A DNA stretch of 64,000 nucleotides, taken from the NCBI GenBank assembly GCA_017165825.1, contig CM029385.1:2601929-2665928 (forward strand). The letters run 5' to 3'. This stretch comes from Hepsetus odoe. Taxonomy: Eukaryota > Chordata > Actinopteri > Characiformes > Hepsetidae. The position numbers and the translations under genes are program-made. The notes below the pieces were generated by a model. The model searched no databases and was not told the origin of the DNA. It worked only from the letters and a program-made list of their open reading frames with translations. Below, in pieces: positions 1 through 12,430 of this stretch. Position 1 is the first letter of the stretch. Each line of letters opens with the position of its first letter.

Positions 1-1659
1 TTATTTTTTAAACTATTATTAGTAACTTTCTCTGATACATTTTTCAATTACTGAGATGTGATTAGTCACAAGATTCACATCTATATTATTTAAATGAGCC
101 TTCTGGTGACTGTCATGCAGGCTAAAGTACAACCTCCCCAAAGACACAGTGTTCAAACCAAAACTTGCACAAAGTACAGGCATTTTTATGGTCCATCAAG
201 ATACAAGCATTGTGATTTCACCCTCAAAGATGCAACACGGTCCAGTTTAATGTTTCTCCCATGGAAAAGGGGCAGGTTTATATTTTTATAACCTAATGTT
301 CTAAAAAGACTGGACTTTCTCTTTCTCAGAACAGAGAGAACTGGGCCGTTAAGTGTTATAAAGTGTAGAATTTCTTCTTCCAGGAAACTGCAGTGTTCAT
401 AGGACAACACAGCTTCCATTAGTTTTATCATCATTTTAACTCCATAGTAACAACACTGAAGGTCACTGCTTCAGAAGGTTCTTAGAACATTAACAGCTAT
501 TTAAAATTGCTTTAAAGATGTTCTTACAATGATGTATATGGATAATGATGTAAAATAGGTGGAAAGATTAAAGACAGAAAGATTTCAGATACTATATTCA
601 TCTTTTGATTCTAAATCCAAATTGGTTTCAAATACAATCAAACTGGAAATTTGTACTTAAGAAGGGGACTGTTGAACACTTTCCTCAGAATCTATATAAG
701 TGGCGTCATTTCGCTTTAAAAGCTTCATCCATTACACTCTCCATAAACCGTGTCCTGCAGGACGGCATGCTAATTGGATTAATTATGTTCCGAACGTTAC
801 CCCGGCCCGCGTGACCTCACAGTTTCTAACACCTGCACTCTTTCAGTAAGCCAGTCTCTAATTCCTCACAAAACACCATATGATCATTCTGCAGCCTGAA
901 CCAAGAGACGATCCTTTGTCCACCCTATCACCCCTCTGGTGGATTGTATTAAAAAAACTTGGATGAAGCACTAGCTGACAGTAGAGTTAATCCCACACTG
1001 GCACCTGCCGCCCTAATCCAGCAATCAGTGCCCATGCGTTCATCTTCTTTTTTTTAAACTTGTGCTGCGTCATTTTTCTGGAGGCCAAGGACAGATTAGC
1101 TGTGGCGCGTTCACAACTTCTCAGATTACAAGGCCGGACAAACTAGGATTAGCCTGGTTAGCCTCTAGCCTCCATTAGCCTCCTGGGGCAATGAGATATG
1201 CAGGCTAGTCAATATGAGGCCTTGGTGCCAGGGCTGCCCAATCTTGCCCAGTAGGACCCACAATTCAGATAGGTAGAGTTTAACCAAACCAAAGGTCTGT
1301 AGTTCATATTACAAACAAAACAGCAGTAGCTGCAGTAGCCTGTATCTTTCAGAGCCTCCCTGAACAGAATCAGTGAATGAGCACTGAAATCCCGCGTGCT
1401 TCTTTGGTGCACAATGACAGGAAAACCAGCCGCGGTAATCTGAGCAGAACCAGCAGGCCATGGAGAAGTGCAAATACAAAGTTCAACTCATGCATCTCAG
1501 TCATTATCGGTCCTGTTTCCTGGTCGCAGATCTACTGTGACCCTGCACCGGCTGACAGAGTATATCACCTTTTTCGTACCTTCACTCTTTAGGGGTAACA
1601 GATGTGTGCTGATGTGTCTAATGAGTGTGAGCTTTACGGCACCACAGTATGAATAAGAC
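1..1659. other. Intergenic DNA, no gene seen
   Basis: No open frame here has family resemblance, splice-site support or coding character, and I see no clear interspersed repeat in it. Around 900-1150 there is a low-repeat stretch, but nothing that can be named. Confidence 0.5.
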
Positions 1660-2180
1660 TGCAGTTCTGTGCATTACATGGTCAAAAGTATGCAGACATT
1701 TGACTTTCTATATGTGCTTGATGGGTGTCCCATTTCAAAAGCATCACTTTAGGGTCCATTTACCACTGGATGTGCTTTACGGTACTCAGTCCAACACCTG
1801 CAATTGCAAACTGCAAACATTTTTCTTTCGATGTAATATACTGTGTGGACAAAAGTTTCGGGAGTTCAGCTGTTTACAGTAAGCCACACTTACTGCAAAA
1901 GGTGTGTAGAAATCCCTAATCCCAAATCCCTATCCATGGAGCCAGTCCTACAAACAAGTATGCCACCTTTCATGGGACGCCATCTTTGCAATAAGTCAGT
2001 TTGTACAATTTCTTCCCTGCTAGATATTCCACATTTGACTGTAAGTGGAATTATTAATGAACGGAAGCATTTAGGAACAACAGAAACTCAGCCAGGGCCA
2101 GGCATGATCAGGTGAGTTTGGTGTGGAAGAACCTGACTTGCCTGCAAAGAACCCTGCAGACACGCTTCCTGCAGACGCTC
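1660..2180 (+). mobile_element. Internally deleted Tc1-like DNA transposon
   Basis: The left part (from about 1671) resembles the terminal region of teleost Tc1 elements: it has the 'caaaagtatgcagacatttg' type end followed by the usual 'atgtgcttgatgggtgtccc' stretch. Positions 1960-2110 translate to a piece with the spacing of the N-terminal paired-like helix-turn-helix of a Tc1 transposase (CHLSNKSV-like, here HLCNKSVCTISSLL, then TVSGIINERKHLG). Directly after it, 2111-2165 resembles the far C-terminal end of the same transposase gene (GGTGAGTTTGGTGTGGAAGA). The middle, including the catalytic DDE region, is missing. It is therefore a dead deletion derivative. This rests on memory of the family, not on an alignment. 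Confidence 0.65.
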
Positions 2181-4059
2181 CAAAATCTTGTGACAAATTG
2201 AAAGAGGAGTAGAAAAAAAATGCAATGCAATGTCCCGATATATACATATGTATGAAATCATGCATAATAATCACCAAAAGACCCACAGAAACCAAGATCC
2301 TCCACAACACACACTAAAAACACAGGGTGCAGCTTTCCGCATTATAAGTGTTGCAAATTCCAAGATCGCAGATGCTGTGTGGAGCACGTGGGTGTCTAAG
2401 CACCGTGGCGGCCAGTGCCATGTGTCAGCCTAGACGCACTGTTTCAGAAGTGGGTCAGTTTTTTTTGGAAAGCAGCCCCAAGGCACCCATCCAGCCATTC
2501 AGACACTCGTACACACACACAGCTGGGCTCAGGCACTCTGTCCTGGGACATCCTGTTCCTGCCCTCCACTTGCACTCATTAATAAAATCAGGCCCAAACT
2601 CGACCCCTTCTGTCCATCTATCTAGCCTATCTATCATATCTGCCTGTAACCTCTCTCTACAGTCTATCGCTTTGTTTGGCAGTTGTCTTTTGGATTCTTG
2701 CTAATAAGACTCACATCTGTGCACATGCTCAGTAAGAACCTCAACCTGATCTGCCCTGTTTATTCTCAGGACGTTTCAGAGCCTGTATGTTTTACTCTCA
2801 CTTGTCTAACAAAGTTGAATCTGTACTCCTGCACATCAAGAATGTGTACTTTCGCCACCTTTGGTTTTTTTTTCATGAGTTTATATCTATATGCTGCAAA
2901 CCTTAAGATGAAAACCTTCTTTAATATCCTTCATTGTTAACTCCAGATCCAGGCAGGGTAAAAACAGGCTCAGTCCTTCAATAGACACACAGCTCTCAGC
3001 CTCTTTTTCATCTCCGTGGCTCTAAGGCTGTGTGTGTTGTGTGAAGAGCTGCTGTGTCGTCCCTGGGCTCCGGATGCGGTGTGCAGTGAAAAGGTGTCGG
3101 ACAATGCGCTGTGCTCCATTAGCTTCTGCCTTTTCAGCTAATACCGCCGCGCTCTTCTTTCAATCCCACGTCTCTTTTGTCACCTGCACTGTGACTCAGT
3201 GTGACTTTGATGGCTTCGGATTCAAATCCTTGTCCCGGACTCGGACGCGTCCTGTCTTTAATGGACCATGAGAGGAGTGTGTGGTCCATTTCTCCTGCTT
3301 TTTACTCCTTTTAGAGCTCAGCTCTCAGAGATTAGGTTTTGTTTTACTAGAAAGAGGTTCTGCTTAAGACCATTGAAAGGTGTCTGGGTTGGTTGTGTAA
3401 CTGGTATTGGTGGGGCTGTTTTCTGAAAAAGGCACATGCATCTCTCCCTTTTCTCACTCTAACTGACATCATGTTTACGGGACAGCAGAGAGGAGAGTTC
3501 ATGGTGTCGGCCACTTTGACTTCCTAGCCAAATGCACAACCAACCAGCAGGATTTTACTGCATTTTATATTAGACTGCTTGTGAACAGAGTCAGGGTGCT
3601 CGGTCCTGGGCCTGGAGATCAGCCACCAGATGTTTGATTAGAGTTGTATCTGAACTGCGGGAGTGGTAGACCTCCAAAGCCAGGACTGGGTAATGAAGAG
3701 TCTAACCTACCCCTAGTCCTGACACTTATTTCAGTACTCATGAAAACATGGACTCACCCAGTTCAGCCTGACCATCTTCTGATGCACAATGCCATCTAAG
3801 CACTCGTTTAACCCATTCCCTGAATCCAGGACCCAGGGAGCAGTGATGTGGATGGTACCTTGTTCAAGGGTACCTCAGACCAACCTACTGGTGCGGGACC
3901 TTTTAATTATCGGGCCTAGTTCCTACTATCTGCTATCTTGGTAAAGATGGTAGATCCATTTGATGACAATTGATAACTTTAACAGCAGAACCTTCCTAGC
4001 CTGATTCTTTGTATCAGCATCACTCACACTACCATACCGGTGTCACTGTAGTGCTGAGA
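2181..4059. other. Intergenic DNA, no gene seen
   Basis: No coding region is supported. It contains a short degenerate CTAT tract near 2610-2640 and otherwise unique-looking sequence. Confidence 0.45.
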
Positions 4060-4320
4060 ACCCATCCATCCATCCATCCATCCATCCACTAGTTGAGCCA
4101 CTTCTCCTAAATGTGTGTGGGGTGCCTGGACCTATCCCAGGAACCTATCCCATGCAAACATAGCCACTTTTCTAACCCCCCTGATATGTATGCTGCTGGA
4201 CTGTGTGAGAAAACCAAAGCTCCTAGAAGAAATCTACACACACACTCGAAGATCCAGACCCCACACAGAAAGGTCTGGGGATCAAATCCGCAACATTGTT
4301 GTGCTGAGAATGAAACGGCA
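4060..4320 (-). repeat. Degenerate SINE-like repeat with (CCAT)n
   Basis: A (CCAT)n tract at 4062-4088 is followed by sequence resembling, on the minus strand, a common teleost repeat with a tRNA-like B box (gatcaaatccgcaac near 4279) and 'gagaaaaccaaagctcct'. A (TGGA)n tail read on the minus strand fits a LINE-dependent SINE. Confidence 0.45.
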
Positions 4321-4717
4321 GTGATGGAAGCATCATGGTTGATTACCAACAGATCCAAAAACGTGTCTCGGCCCACTCTCTCAGCCTACGTGCTGTTATT
4401 CATTAGCTAAAAACAGACACTGACTCACACACAATGATCACATCTGTAAAGGCGTCGCATTATTTGTATCAACTGTTTTCTCTTTCTTCACTTTTCCAAG
4501 ACAGCCCTGTTCATTTTCAGCACTGATTTATGCTGGAGGCCTTGAAGACAGATCACAGTGATGACAGAGAAGCTGCTGGCAGGAGATCGAACAGAGAGAT
4601 CGGACTGATTGCGGGTTCATTAAGCAAATGTATTGAAATGTTTACACTTAAAATGAGCACGTTCTAATGAGTTCCCCCTCAAGTGCCATATAAATACACA
4701 GTTTTCAATGGGAAGTC

Positions 4718-4930
4718 AAGTGAAAGTGACAACTTGTCATTGTGAAACACGACAGTGAACCAAAACGAAATACAGCCTCTGCATTTTGTCTCGTACGCGC
4801 ACGTGCAGCAGGGGGCAGCTATTTAAAGCGCCCAGGGAGCAGCGACGGGGACGGTACCTTGCTCAGTGGTACCTCAGGGCAACATACTGGTCTGGGATTC
4901 GAACCCAAGACCTTCTGATCCTGGGTCCTC
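4718..4930 (-). repeat. tRNA-headed SINE, tail type A
   Basis: The minus strand reads as the head with a B-box-like GGTTCGAATCC (here at about 4898-4908), then the ggtaccgtcccc linker, the cccctgctgcacg core and a TCACTTTCACTT-type tail. It is one of at least a dozen copies in the window. Confidence 0.75.
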
Positions 4931-4935
4931 AAAAC

Positions 4936-6184
4936 AAAGTCTAAAAGGCTTAAATATATCTGTTAATAAATAAATTAAATAAAGTTCTTCGTAAAACAAA
5001 GCATATACAAGTCTTTGGCATTGCTATGGTTACTGGGACTCTTTTTTTTGGAACTTTTGGTTTTCGTTCATTAATGCACATAATCACTGAAGCATTTATT
5101 CATTTATTTGGATGCCTGTTTCGTTTATTTGTAATGCATGTTGAAATGCATGCAGATTTCTTTGTTTATTTCTTTGTTTGTTTGTCATTTTTATGTAACA
5201 GGTACTATTTTTACTTCCCAACCACCAACCGAAGTAAAACATTGCTCATTTGTAAAGTTACATAAGAGCTCAGTAAGCGCGCCTGAGGCCTGGAGTCGTA
5301 AATCTGTCGGAGGGCTGGTGTTGCACCCTTGGCAGCCCTGTTCAGCACAAAGATGACATAACACCATGTGTTGAGTCAAGTCAAGTAGGTGTTGAATGTC
5401 ATTTTGCCCAAATCATGTTCCTCCAGCAGCTAAACAACGGCCTGAAAGAGTGCAGACAGGACAGAGTGCAGTGAGAAAGTGGACGAGTGTACATGATCCA
5501 AGACGGGACTCACAGGACACGAACCCGAAACAATCAGCGTGTTGTGAAAATGCATGTCGTGACTTTTCACTCCGTCCTCGTGTCCGCTCTACTTCCTGCT
5601 CACCACTTTTACATCAAGTGCAAGATGCCGTGTGAAAGTGTTAAAAAATGGCAAAATTGTCTGATAAGAAACTTCACCCGCTTGGCAAAACCCCAACCTA
5701 GCACCAGTGACTGCTGTGACAAAGACTAAACGCTGATCTGTGTCCTTCAGCATGAAATAAACCTCATTTCATGACAGGCATGAGGACGCGTGCCACAGAA
5801 AGCCACTGAAACTCCCCACTTCCTCTCCAGCTTTGCAAAAGCTCTGTTTACATCTGGCTTCCTGCCGCTCCATGCTATCATGCCTGCCGTGTTGAAATGC
5901 CCTCTGCGTGACACGTTAAAACCCTGACTCGGCAAATGCTTCACAGAAACATGGTTACTGCTTATTGTCTGCAGTGCAGAGTCAAAATCCAGTATGGATG
6001 TGCAGGGTTACTGGGTTAACTGGCAGGGTTTGAAAAATGAACCTAAATACTTAGTTCGACGACTATTAAACCGTGTCAGTTTCGCTCAAATTGCATATTT
6101 TATGGCCACTGCTGGTCATAATATGGTGCTTTTCCGTTCTCAGTTCTCATCCTGTATCAGAAAGGATTTCTTCAAACGTCTCTG
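4936..6184. other. Intergenic DNA, no gene seen
   Basis: Open frames here are short and unsupported. T-rich sequence lies at 5040-5210; nothing else is named. Confidence 0.45.
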
Positions 6185-6350
6185 CCTCAGTGGGCAGCCA
6201 TGACCAAGTGTTTCGGCTTTCAACCGATGGCTTGTGGGGGGTTCGATCCCCAGGACAAGCAGGAAAAATGTGCAGAAGTGGGGGAAGAGTGAGAGCGTTT
6301 GCCATGTTTTTATTGTTGTTGTTGAATGGGTGTGAAGGTGCTCACTGACA
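6185..6350 (+). repeat. Fragment of a second tRNA-like SINE family
   Basis: The stretch contains 'ttcgatccccagg' (B-box-like) after an A-box-like 'agtgtttcggctttcaaccg'. The downstream sequence differs from the dominant SINE. It resembles other teleost SINE heads but is too degenerate to assign. Confidence 0.4.
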
Positions 6351-6477
6351 CAGGTGCTGGATGGGACTTTTTTAACGGCAAAAAAAAAAAGCCTCACTAT
6401 CTATAGGCTAAAGTACTCCGTGTACCCTGGCACGATCAGCTGTTACAAACCAGCCTGTAAGCGACATTTCCTGTTGA

Positions 6478-6495
6478 CACACAGACACACTCATA

Positions 6496-6550
<55 letters not shown>
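6478..6550. repeat. (CA)n microsatellite
   Basis: About 60 bp of nearly uninterrupted CA dinucleotide, starting with ACAC/AGAC variants. Confidence 0.95.
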
Positions 6551-6553
<3 letters not shown>

Positions 6554-6705
6554 GTGTCTGCATATTGGCCTGATAATAATCAGTGTGAATGATTGTGTAT
6601 TTTATTACATTTGATTATATATTTATTTAAATATACATTGAAAATGTCTTTCATTTATTATAATGCAGTCTTAAAAAAGTGACTGTAATCAAAATAAATC
6701 TTAAT

Positions 6706-6955
6706 GCCCATCCATCCATTTTCTGCCGCTTGTCCCAAACGGGGTCACGGGGGAGTGCTGGTGTCCAACCCAGCGCACACAGGGCGAGGACGGGGGACGC
6801 ACCCTGGACAGGTCGCCCATCACAGGGAGGAGTGGGACGGGGACGGCACCTTGCTCAAGGGTATCTCAGGGCAACCCATTGGGAAGGGGTTCGAACCCCC
6901 GATCCACCGACCATGTGGCTAACACCCTAACCACTAGGCCACCGCTGCCCCGCCC
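6706..6955 (-). repeat. tRNA-headed SINE, tail type B
   Basis: On the minus strand the usual tRNA-like head (A-box 'ggcctagtggttaggg', B box in ggttcgaacc) and ggtgccgtccccg linker are followed not by the usual tail but by 'ctcctccctg', a 'gacctgtccagggtgcgtcc' block and a (TGGA)n end. Two other loci (7413-7610 and 56330-56585) have the same junction. Confidence 0.75.
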
Positions 6956-7181
6956 ATCAATGTGTTGCAGTAAAGTCAAATATCAAAACCCGCTGACAGT
7001 CTGGGCTACATTTGTTCCTACAATAAATTAAATGCAGAGGCCCAATTTCGTTGTGGTTCATTGTCTGCTGTGCTTTGACCTCGCAATGACGAGGGTCGTC
7101 ACTTTCACTTTCACTTTCCCCAATACAGCTGTGAAGATACCGCTGCCAGGAAGGGTGAACTTGGTCTGGAATCCTGATTTA

Positions 7182-7383
7182 GGGATGAGGCCCCAAGATT
7201 GGAAGGTTATGGGCTCGAATGCCAGACCATCAGGTTGCTCAGAGCTACCCTTGAGCACGGCCCGTCCCCATCACTGCTTCCACTGTGCTTTAAATAGCCG
7301 CCCACTGCTGCACGGCGTGTATAGGTGAAAAGCAGAGGTTGCGTTTTGTTGTGGTTCGCACGCAGTCACTTTCACTTTCACCA
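7182..7383 (+). repeat. tRNA-headed SINE, tail type A (5' end degraded)
   Basis: Recognised by 'cgtccccatcactgcttcc', the 'cccactgctgcacgg' core and the 'cactttcactttcac' end. The head is diverged. Confidence 0.65.
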
Positions 7384-7412
7384 ACTGATTGGCCAGTTTA
7401 ATTTAATCAGTC

Positions 7413-7610
7413 AGTCATTTTCTGGGCCGCTTGTCCTAATTAGGTTTGTGGGGGGCTGCTGGAGTCCATCCCAGATCACACAGGCGAAGGACGGGCACAC
7501 CAGCCTGTCGCAGGGAGGAGCGAACCGACGGGGACGGTACCTTGCTCAAAGGTACCCACAATCCTCCGATCCAGGGCCAACTCCCTGACCACTAGGCCAC
7601 CGCTGCCCCT
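7413..7610 (-). repeat. tRNA-headed SINE, tail type B
   Basis: Minus-strand copy with head at 7560-7608 (ccactaggccaccgctgccc read on plus), linker at 7535-7550, and the LINE-like tail 'cattttctgggccgcttgtc' at 7417 onwards. Confidence 0.75.
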
Positions 7611-8448
7611 GTTTAATTGATCCCTCTGCTAATCAACATTATTCACTTCAGTGGTTTTAATGTTTTGGCTGATTGGGGCATTTGAGTTAAGCAGTCAAAA
7701 GAAAAGGAAAAGCTCCAAAAGCTGTGGACAAGATAAAGTAACAAGCGTCCCTGAGGGCTGTAAAGTAATCCGAGAGGTGTTAATGAGGGATGACTAGCTT
7801 GCAGAGAAGAGTCCTGTCATCTCTTTATGCACCTCCTTCGTCACTTCACACATTCACTCTCTTCCCAAAGGCCAAAGTACATGATGTACTAACTAGACAC
7901 CCGCACACTTCATATTTGTTAGTCACACACATGCAGCATCAGATACAAGGCTGCAGGTGACAATGTACCACAGCTACGTGCAAGAAGGTCTAGTGTCAGA
8001 GCTCAGAGTATTCATTTGTTCAGGATCTCCAGTGCATGGATGGGTAATCACACTTAGCTGGCCCGTCATAGATGGCTTACTGCAGTCTATGAGCTCTTGG
8101 TGATCTGGGCCCTGCCTCTCCATAAGACTTCTTTCTTTTGATGACGGCACAGTCGATGATCATTTTGGCTGAGCTAATCATCTCTGATTTGCCACAGTTC
8201 TGGATCAAGAGGCAGAAACACAACCTCAACAGATACAAGACCTCCATAAATGTTACCAGAGCAGATAAGTGCCACTTGGGGGCATGGAAGTGCATTAATT
8301 AGTGCAGTCGGCCCATGGTGAGAAGATTGTGGGTTTAGTTCTCATCCAGGGTTTCCTCCCACAGTCCAAAGACATTCACATCAAGTGGATTGGAGATGTT
8401 AAATCCAGCAACCCTTATCCTTCATTTGGCCTCGAAATGACCTGTTTT
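7611..8448. other. Intergenic DNA, no gene seen
   Basis: No coding or repeat feature could be supported in this stretch. Confidence 0.4.
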
Positions 8449-8700
8449 GGGCCGTGGTGGTCTAGTGTTTAAGGACTAGACCCCAGGATTGGAAGGTTGT
8501 AGGTTCAAATTCTGGACCAGTAGGTTGCCCTAAGGTACCCTGGAGCAAGGTACCGTCCCCATCACTGCTCCCCGGGTGCGGGATATGGCTGGGCCCTGTT
8601 GCAGAGTATGTGTGGGTTAAATGTAGGGGATGCACTTTGTTGTGTTTCATCGTGTGCTGTTCACAAGGACAAATAGGCACTTTCACTTCTCATTTTCACT
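8449..8700 (+). repeat. tRNA-headed SINE, tail type A
   Basis: Complete or nearly so: 'gccgtggtggtctagtgttt' head, 'gtaggttcaaattctgga' B box, 'gcaaggtaccgtccccatca' linker, and a final 'cactttcacttc' tail. Confidence 0.75.
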
Positions 8701-8852
8701 TGGCAGCTGTTTCGCTTCTTATGTTACCGAAAGAGCGGCAACCTCCTCGTTCATCTGTTATGAAAAAGCAGTGCAGAAATGTGATCCATGTTTATCTGGA
8801 CTGAAAAAAATGTGCAATTACAACAGCTAAATTTAGTGTAAGATACACAATA

Positions 8853-9096
8853 ATGTGAACATGACTATTCTTGTCATCGTGAAGCGCAGCACAGCACAAC
8901 ACAACCAGATTCAACCTCTGCATTTCACCCATACACACCTGTGCAGCAGGGGGCAGCTATTGAAAGTGCCCGGGGAGCAGTGATGGGGACGGTACCTTGC
9001 TCAAGGGTACCTCAAGGCAACCTACTGGTCTGAAATTCGAACCCACAACCTTCTGATCCTGGGGCCAACTCCCTAACCACTAGACCACCGCTGCCG
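8853..9096 (-). repeat. tRNA-headed SINE, tail type A
   Basis: Full-length minus-strand copy. Together with 8449-8700 it forms an inverted pair about 150 bp apart that could fold if transcribed. Confidence 0.8.
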
Positions 9097-9644
9097 ATGA
9101 TGGAGGTTTGCTGTAAACCCTGCAGTTATTTGGATATAATTTGTTTTGGTTAGAGAAATTAACTTGTTCAATCCCCGAGACGGACAGAAAAAAATGTGGC
9201 TTGGGTGAATAACGCTATGTGTTCACTGCTGGTGTGTTTGGATGGGATTAATGTAGAGGACAGATTCACTGCTCACTATTTACAGTGTGTTCAGTCACAG
9301 GAACATACCGTCCACTTACTGTAGTTTGAAGAAATGCGTTCTAATTTGGATCTAGCGTGTCCTAATACACTACCCAGTTCTTTAAAAGATGGCAAGCAGC
9401 CAAGCTATAAATGAAAATGATCTTCGCCCCAGCTGGGCTCCAAGTGATCCTAGAGATTTGCAACCATCCTGTCTCAGCTGAGTGCTTTCAATGGGCTTCA
9501 ATACATTACATGCCGGAGCTCGGCCATTAAGAGCTTAAAATGTCATGAACAAGATCCGAGTTCTTCTAATACAGAGCTTAATAGGAAGCCAGTGTAAACT
9601 AATAAGGCTGGTCTTTTCCAGGTCAGGGGGGAACGGCTGCGCAC
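9097..9644. other. Intergenic DNA, possible old repeat
   Basis: No gene is seen. The stretch 9480-9600 (with 'aataggaagccagtgtaaac') resembles a common teleost interspersed sequence, but I cannot name it. Confidence 0.3.
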
Positions 9645-10052
9645 TGTGCAAAAGTCTTGATCAACACCTCTTTTCTTCACATTTCTCAAATATCCAGACT
9701 TTCATGTCATGTAATTTTGCAGAAACAGTTCTCCAGATCTTCCTGAAGGACCTTGTTGTGGTCTCTCATTTTCAGTCCAGTCTCTGTACCTGAGCAGTTC
9801 TCCAGATCTTCCTGAAGGACAGTGTTGTTGTCTCTCATGTTCAGTCCAGTCTCTGTACCTGAGCAGTTTGATAGTTCTGTGTTGGTTAATCCACACAGTG
9901 ATCTACATCTGAACCTTCAAGCACAACAAAGCGTCTAACTTAAGACACGAAGCAGAGAAGAAACAAGTGCAGATGATCCCAGATGATCAGGTGATTCCTT
10001 TACTGCTGATGCTGAACGCTGAGTGGTTGGAACGCCTTCATCTAGAACTATC
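9645..10052 (-). mobile_element. Tc1/mariner-related non-autonomous element (MITE-like)
   Basis: One end carries 'cactgtgcaaaagtcttgat', the typical Tc1-like end sequence. Inside are two tandem units containing 'ccagatcttcctgaaggac' and 'cagtccagtctctgtacctg'. The far part has 'cttcatctagaacta'. Related copies occur at 13975, 38612, 50937, 54978 and 62208. No transposase is present. Confidence 0.65.
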
Positions 10053-12300
10053 TTGTCACTGTAGGCCTTGATGCCTGCTGGAATAAAACATTTATCCCTG
10101 TGATGAGGCTAAGAGCAAGTCTAAAATTGCATTTTTGGTTTGAGCACCATGACAGAGTTGACTTTGCCTCCAGCTGATCTCAGTATGTTCAAGCATCTAT
10201 GGGATGTGATGAAGAAACTTGTGCAATTTCATGGAGTCGCCACCTCACAAGCTACATGATCTTGAAGGATCTACTGGTGTCTTGGTGCAGAAACCACAGC
10301 TTCACATCCTCAGATGTGAAAATAATATTACGCAGGTGCTTCCAATCATGTTTTAATCAGTATAGACATTACCTGATGACTGGAACTGATCAATAATCTA
10401 AGTGGCAATAAGAATACAGCATTAGGTCCAACATAAACTTTATTTATTAAAAACAAACAAAAACAAATCATTTACAGGAAAGAATGGATGCTACTTCTGG
10501 CTCATAGCTTGGCTGCCGAAACGACTTACAGCAACACCTCACACAGCCTTATGTAACATTGTGAACATATGCCAGAACCTGATTCTGAGGTCGGGGGGGG
10601 GGGATCCAACTGGTTGCAATATCTCAGTATCTCCAGCATGAGGAGCCTCCTTGTTCAGTTATTTGTTAATAACTTTCTTAGTGCTTTCTTAGTCATAGAC
10701 AAATATGACATTTGCATTACAACGGCTCGAGCTAATAAAGCATGCCATTAGGTGTCTCGATGCTCAGTTTAAACTGTGCATATTGAAGGAGAGTATGAGG
10801 TGTATGCAGTCAACGTAAACAGGAAGCTCAGCTCAGCCGTTTCCTCTAAAAGTGTGATGAGACCCAGTTGACTGACGAGGCATCAAATCAATCGGTACTG
10901 ATGTTTAAAGAGGATGACAACACAAGACAAGACTCAGTAGCGCCCATCTTGTGGCGGGGAACGGTCATTAAAGTGAAAATCATAAACGTACACCATTCTT
11001 TAGATGCTCACACCTTTAGCAGGCGACTTTATTGCAGTTCTAAGCAGAGTTCCCAACCTCTGTCCTGGTGAGAACACAAACACATGCCAGTCTCATCTAG
11101 CTCTTCCGGGTTTGGTCTGTAGAGTAAAAGGTTGCCAAGACTGGGATTAGGGAGCCTGTTCTAAGCTTCTTGGACAAGGAAAAGAAATAATGAGATGAAC
11201 GTTACATTTGAGATGCACGGCACGAACATTGTTTAATAACACAATTGTGGAGGAATGTATGGAAGGACATATCACAGCACACCTTAGTGAGAACCGACTT
11301 GAGGAAAACTGAATAAAATGAGGTAGAACCATCGTTAAATAACCCAGAAAACGATCGAAGACAATGCTCACAAACAGACTTGTGAAACTATGTCCAATAA
11401 AACCTAAAAATGAACTGCATCTTAAGCTTCCGGCGAAGAACTCATGACACTGATCTACGAAGTTCCCGGTCCAAAACATTTTTATTAAACAATGGCCGTT
11501 GAAAGAAAAGTGAGCCAGAGTCTGCGGTCTGTTAAAACTAACAAGAAACGTTAAGGGAGATTATCAGTAATGATCCGGCACATTCCGAGCGGTAGTGTCT
11601 TGAAAGTTGAGCATCTGCAAATTCCTAAGCTGACTCGGCTCAGCGGCGGCCATAGAAACAGAGTCTGACTGAGATCCAGGAACGGAAGGTTTTCCGAAGA
11701 TACAAACTGTTCCACTTCAACAGAATAGCAAGAAATATCGACAGCCTCGTTTTTCAGCTCTGAGCGTTTTTGTGCGTGTTTCCGGGTCAGAAGAGACTGG
11801 CACATCTAGGTTAGTTCCGACAAACAAACGAAAACCATTTTGACAAAAAGAAAAAAAAAAAAAAAAAATCTTTTTGATCCTTTTGTACAACTTGTACAAA
11901 GTGCACCGGGGTATCAACTTCTCAAGCTCGACGTCAGTGGGGGAAAAAAAGTCATTATTAACAATAATAATGTCTTAAACCTGACTGGTATGCCCTTCTC
12001 CTAATGCTACTTGCATATTATTTTAGAAAAAAAAGAAATGTAATATAATAATATATGTCACTAAGTTTTACTCACAGAAAGGAAATATTCTGTAGAAGTA
12101 AACGACCTCAAGTATTTAAACCTGACAAAATGATTTTAGCGTTATCCCTTTTGCGTGCAAGAGAAGCTGAGTATATGACTTTATTCCAATGGTCTTATAT
12201 AGATAGAAAAAAAAATCGAATTGCAAAATTGTCTCTTTCCTTTAAGAGACATGATAAGGCACAGGAGCGAGAAACAGAACACGCATCAACACCAAAACTA

Positions 12301-12430
12301 GTGAGAGAGAGAGAGAGAGAGATCGCAAGCTAGCGAGTAGAGAGAGAGAGAGGAGAGTAAGAGAAAAAGCGAGAAAGAGAGCGAGAGAGATAAAGATCTG
12401 AAAGCGAGATCCGAGAGCGAGCGAGAGCCT
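12301..12430. repeat. GA-rich simple sequence
   Basis: Imperfect (GA)n with interspersed GCGA and GATC units; polypurine on the plus strand. Confidence 0.85.
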
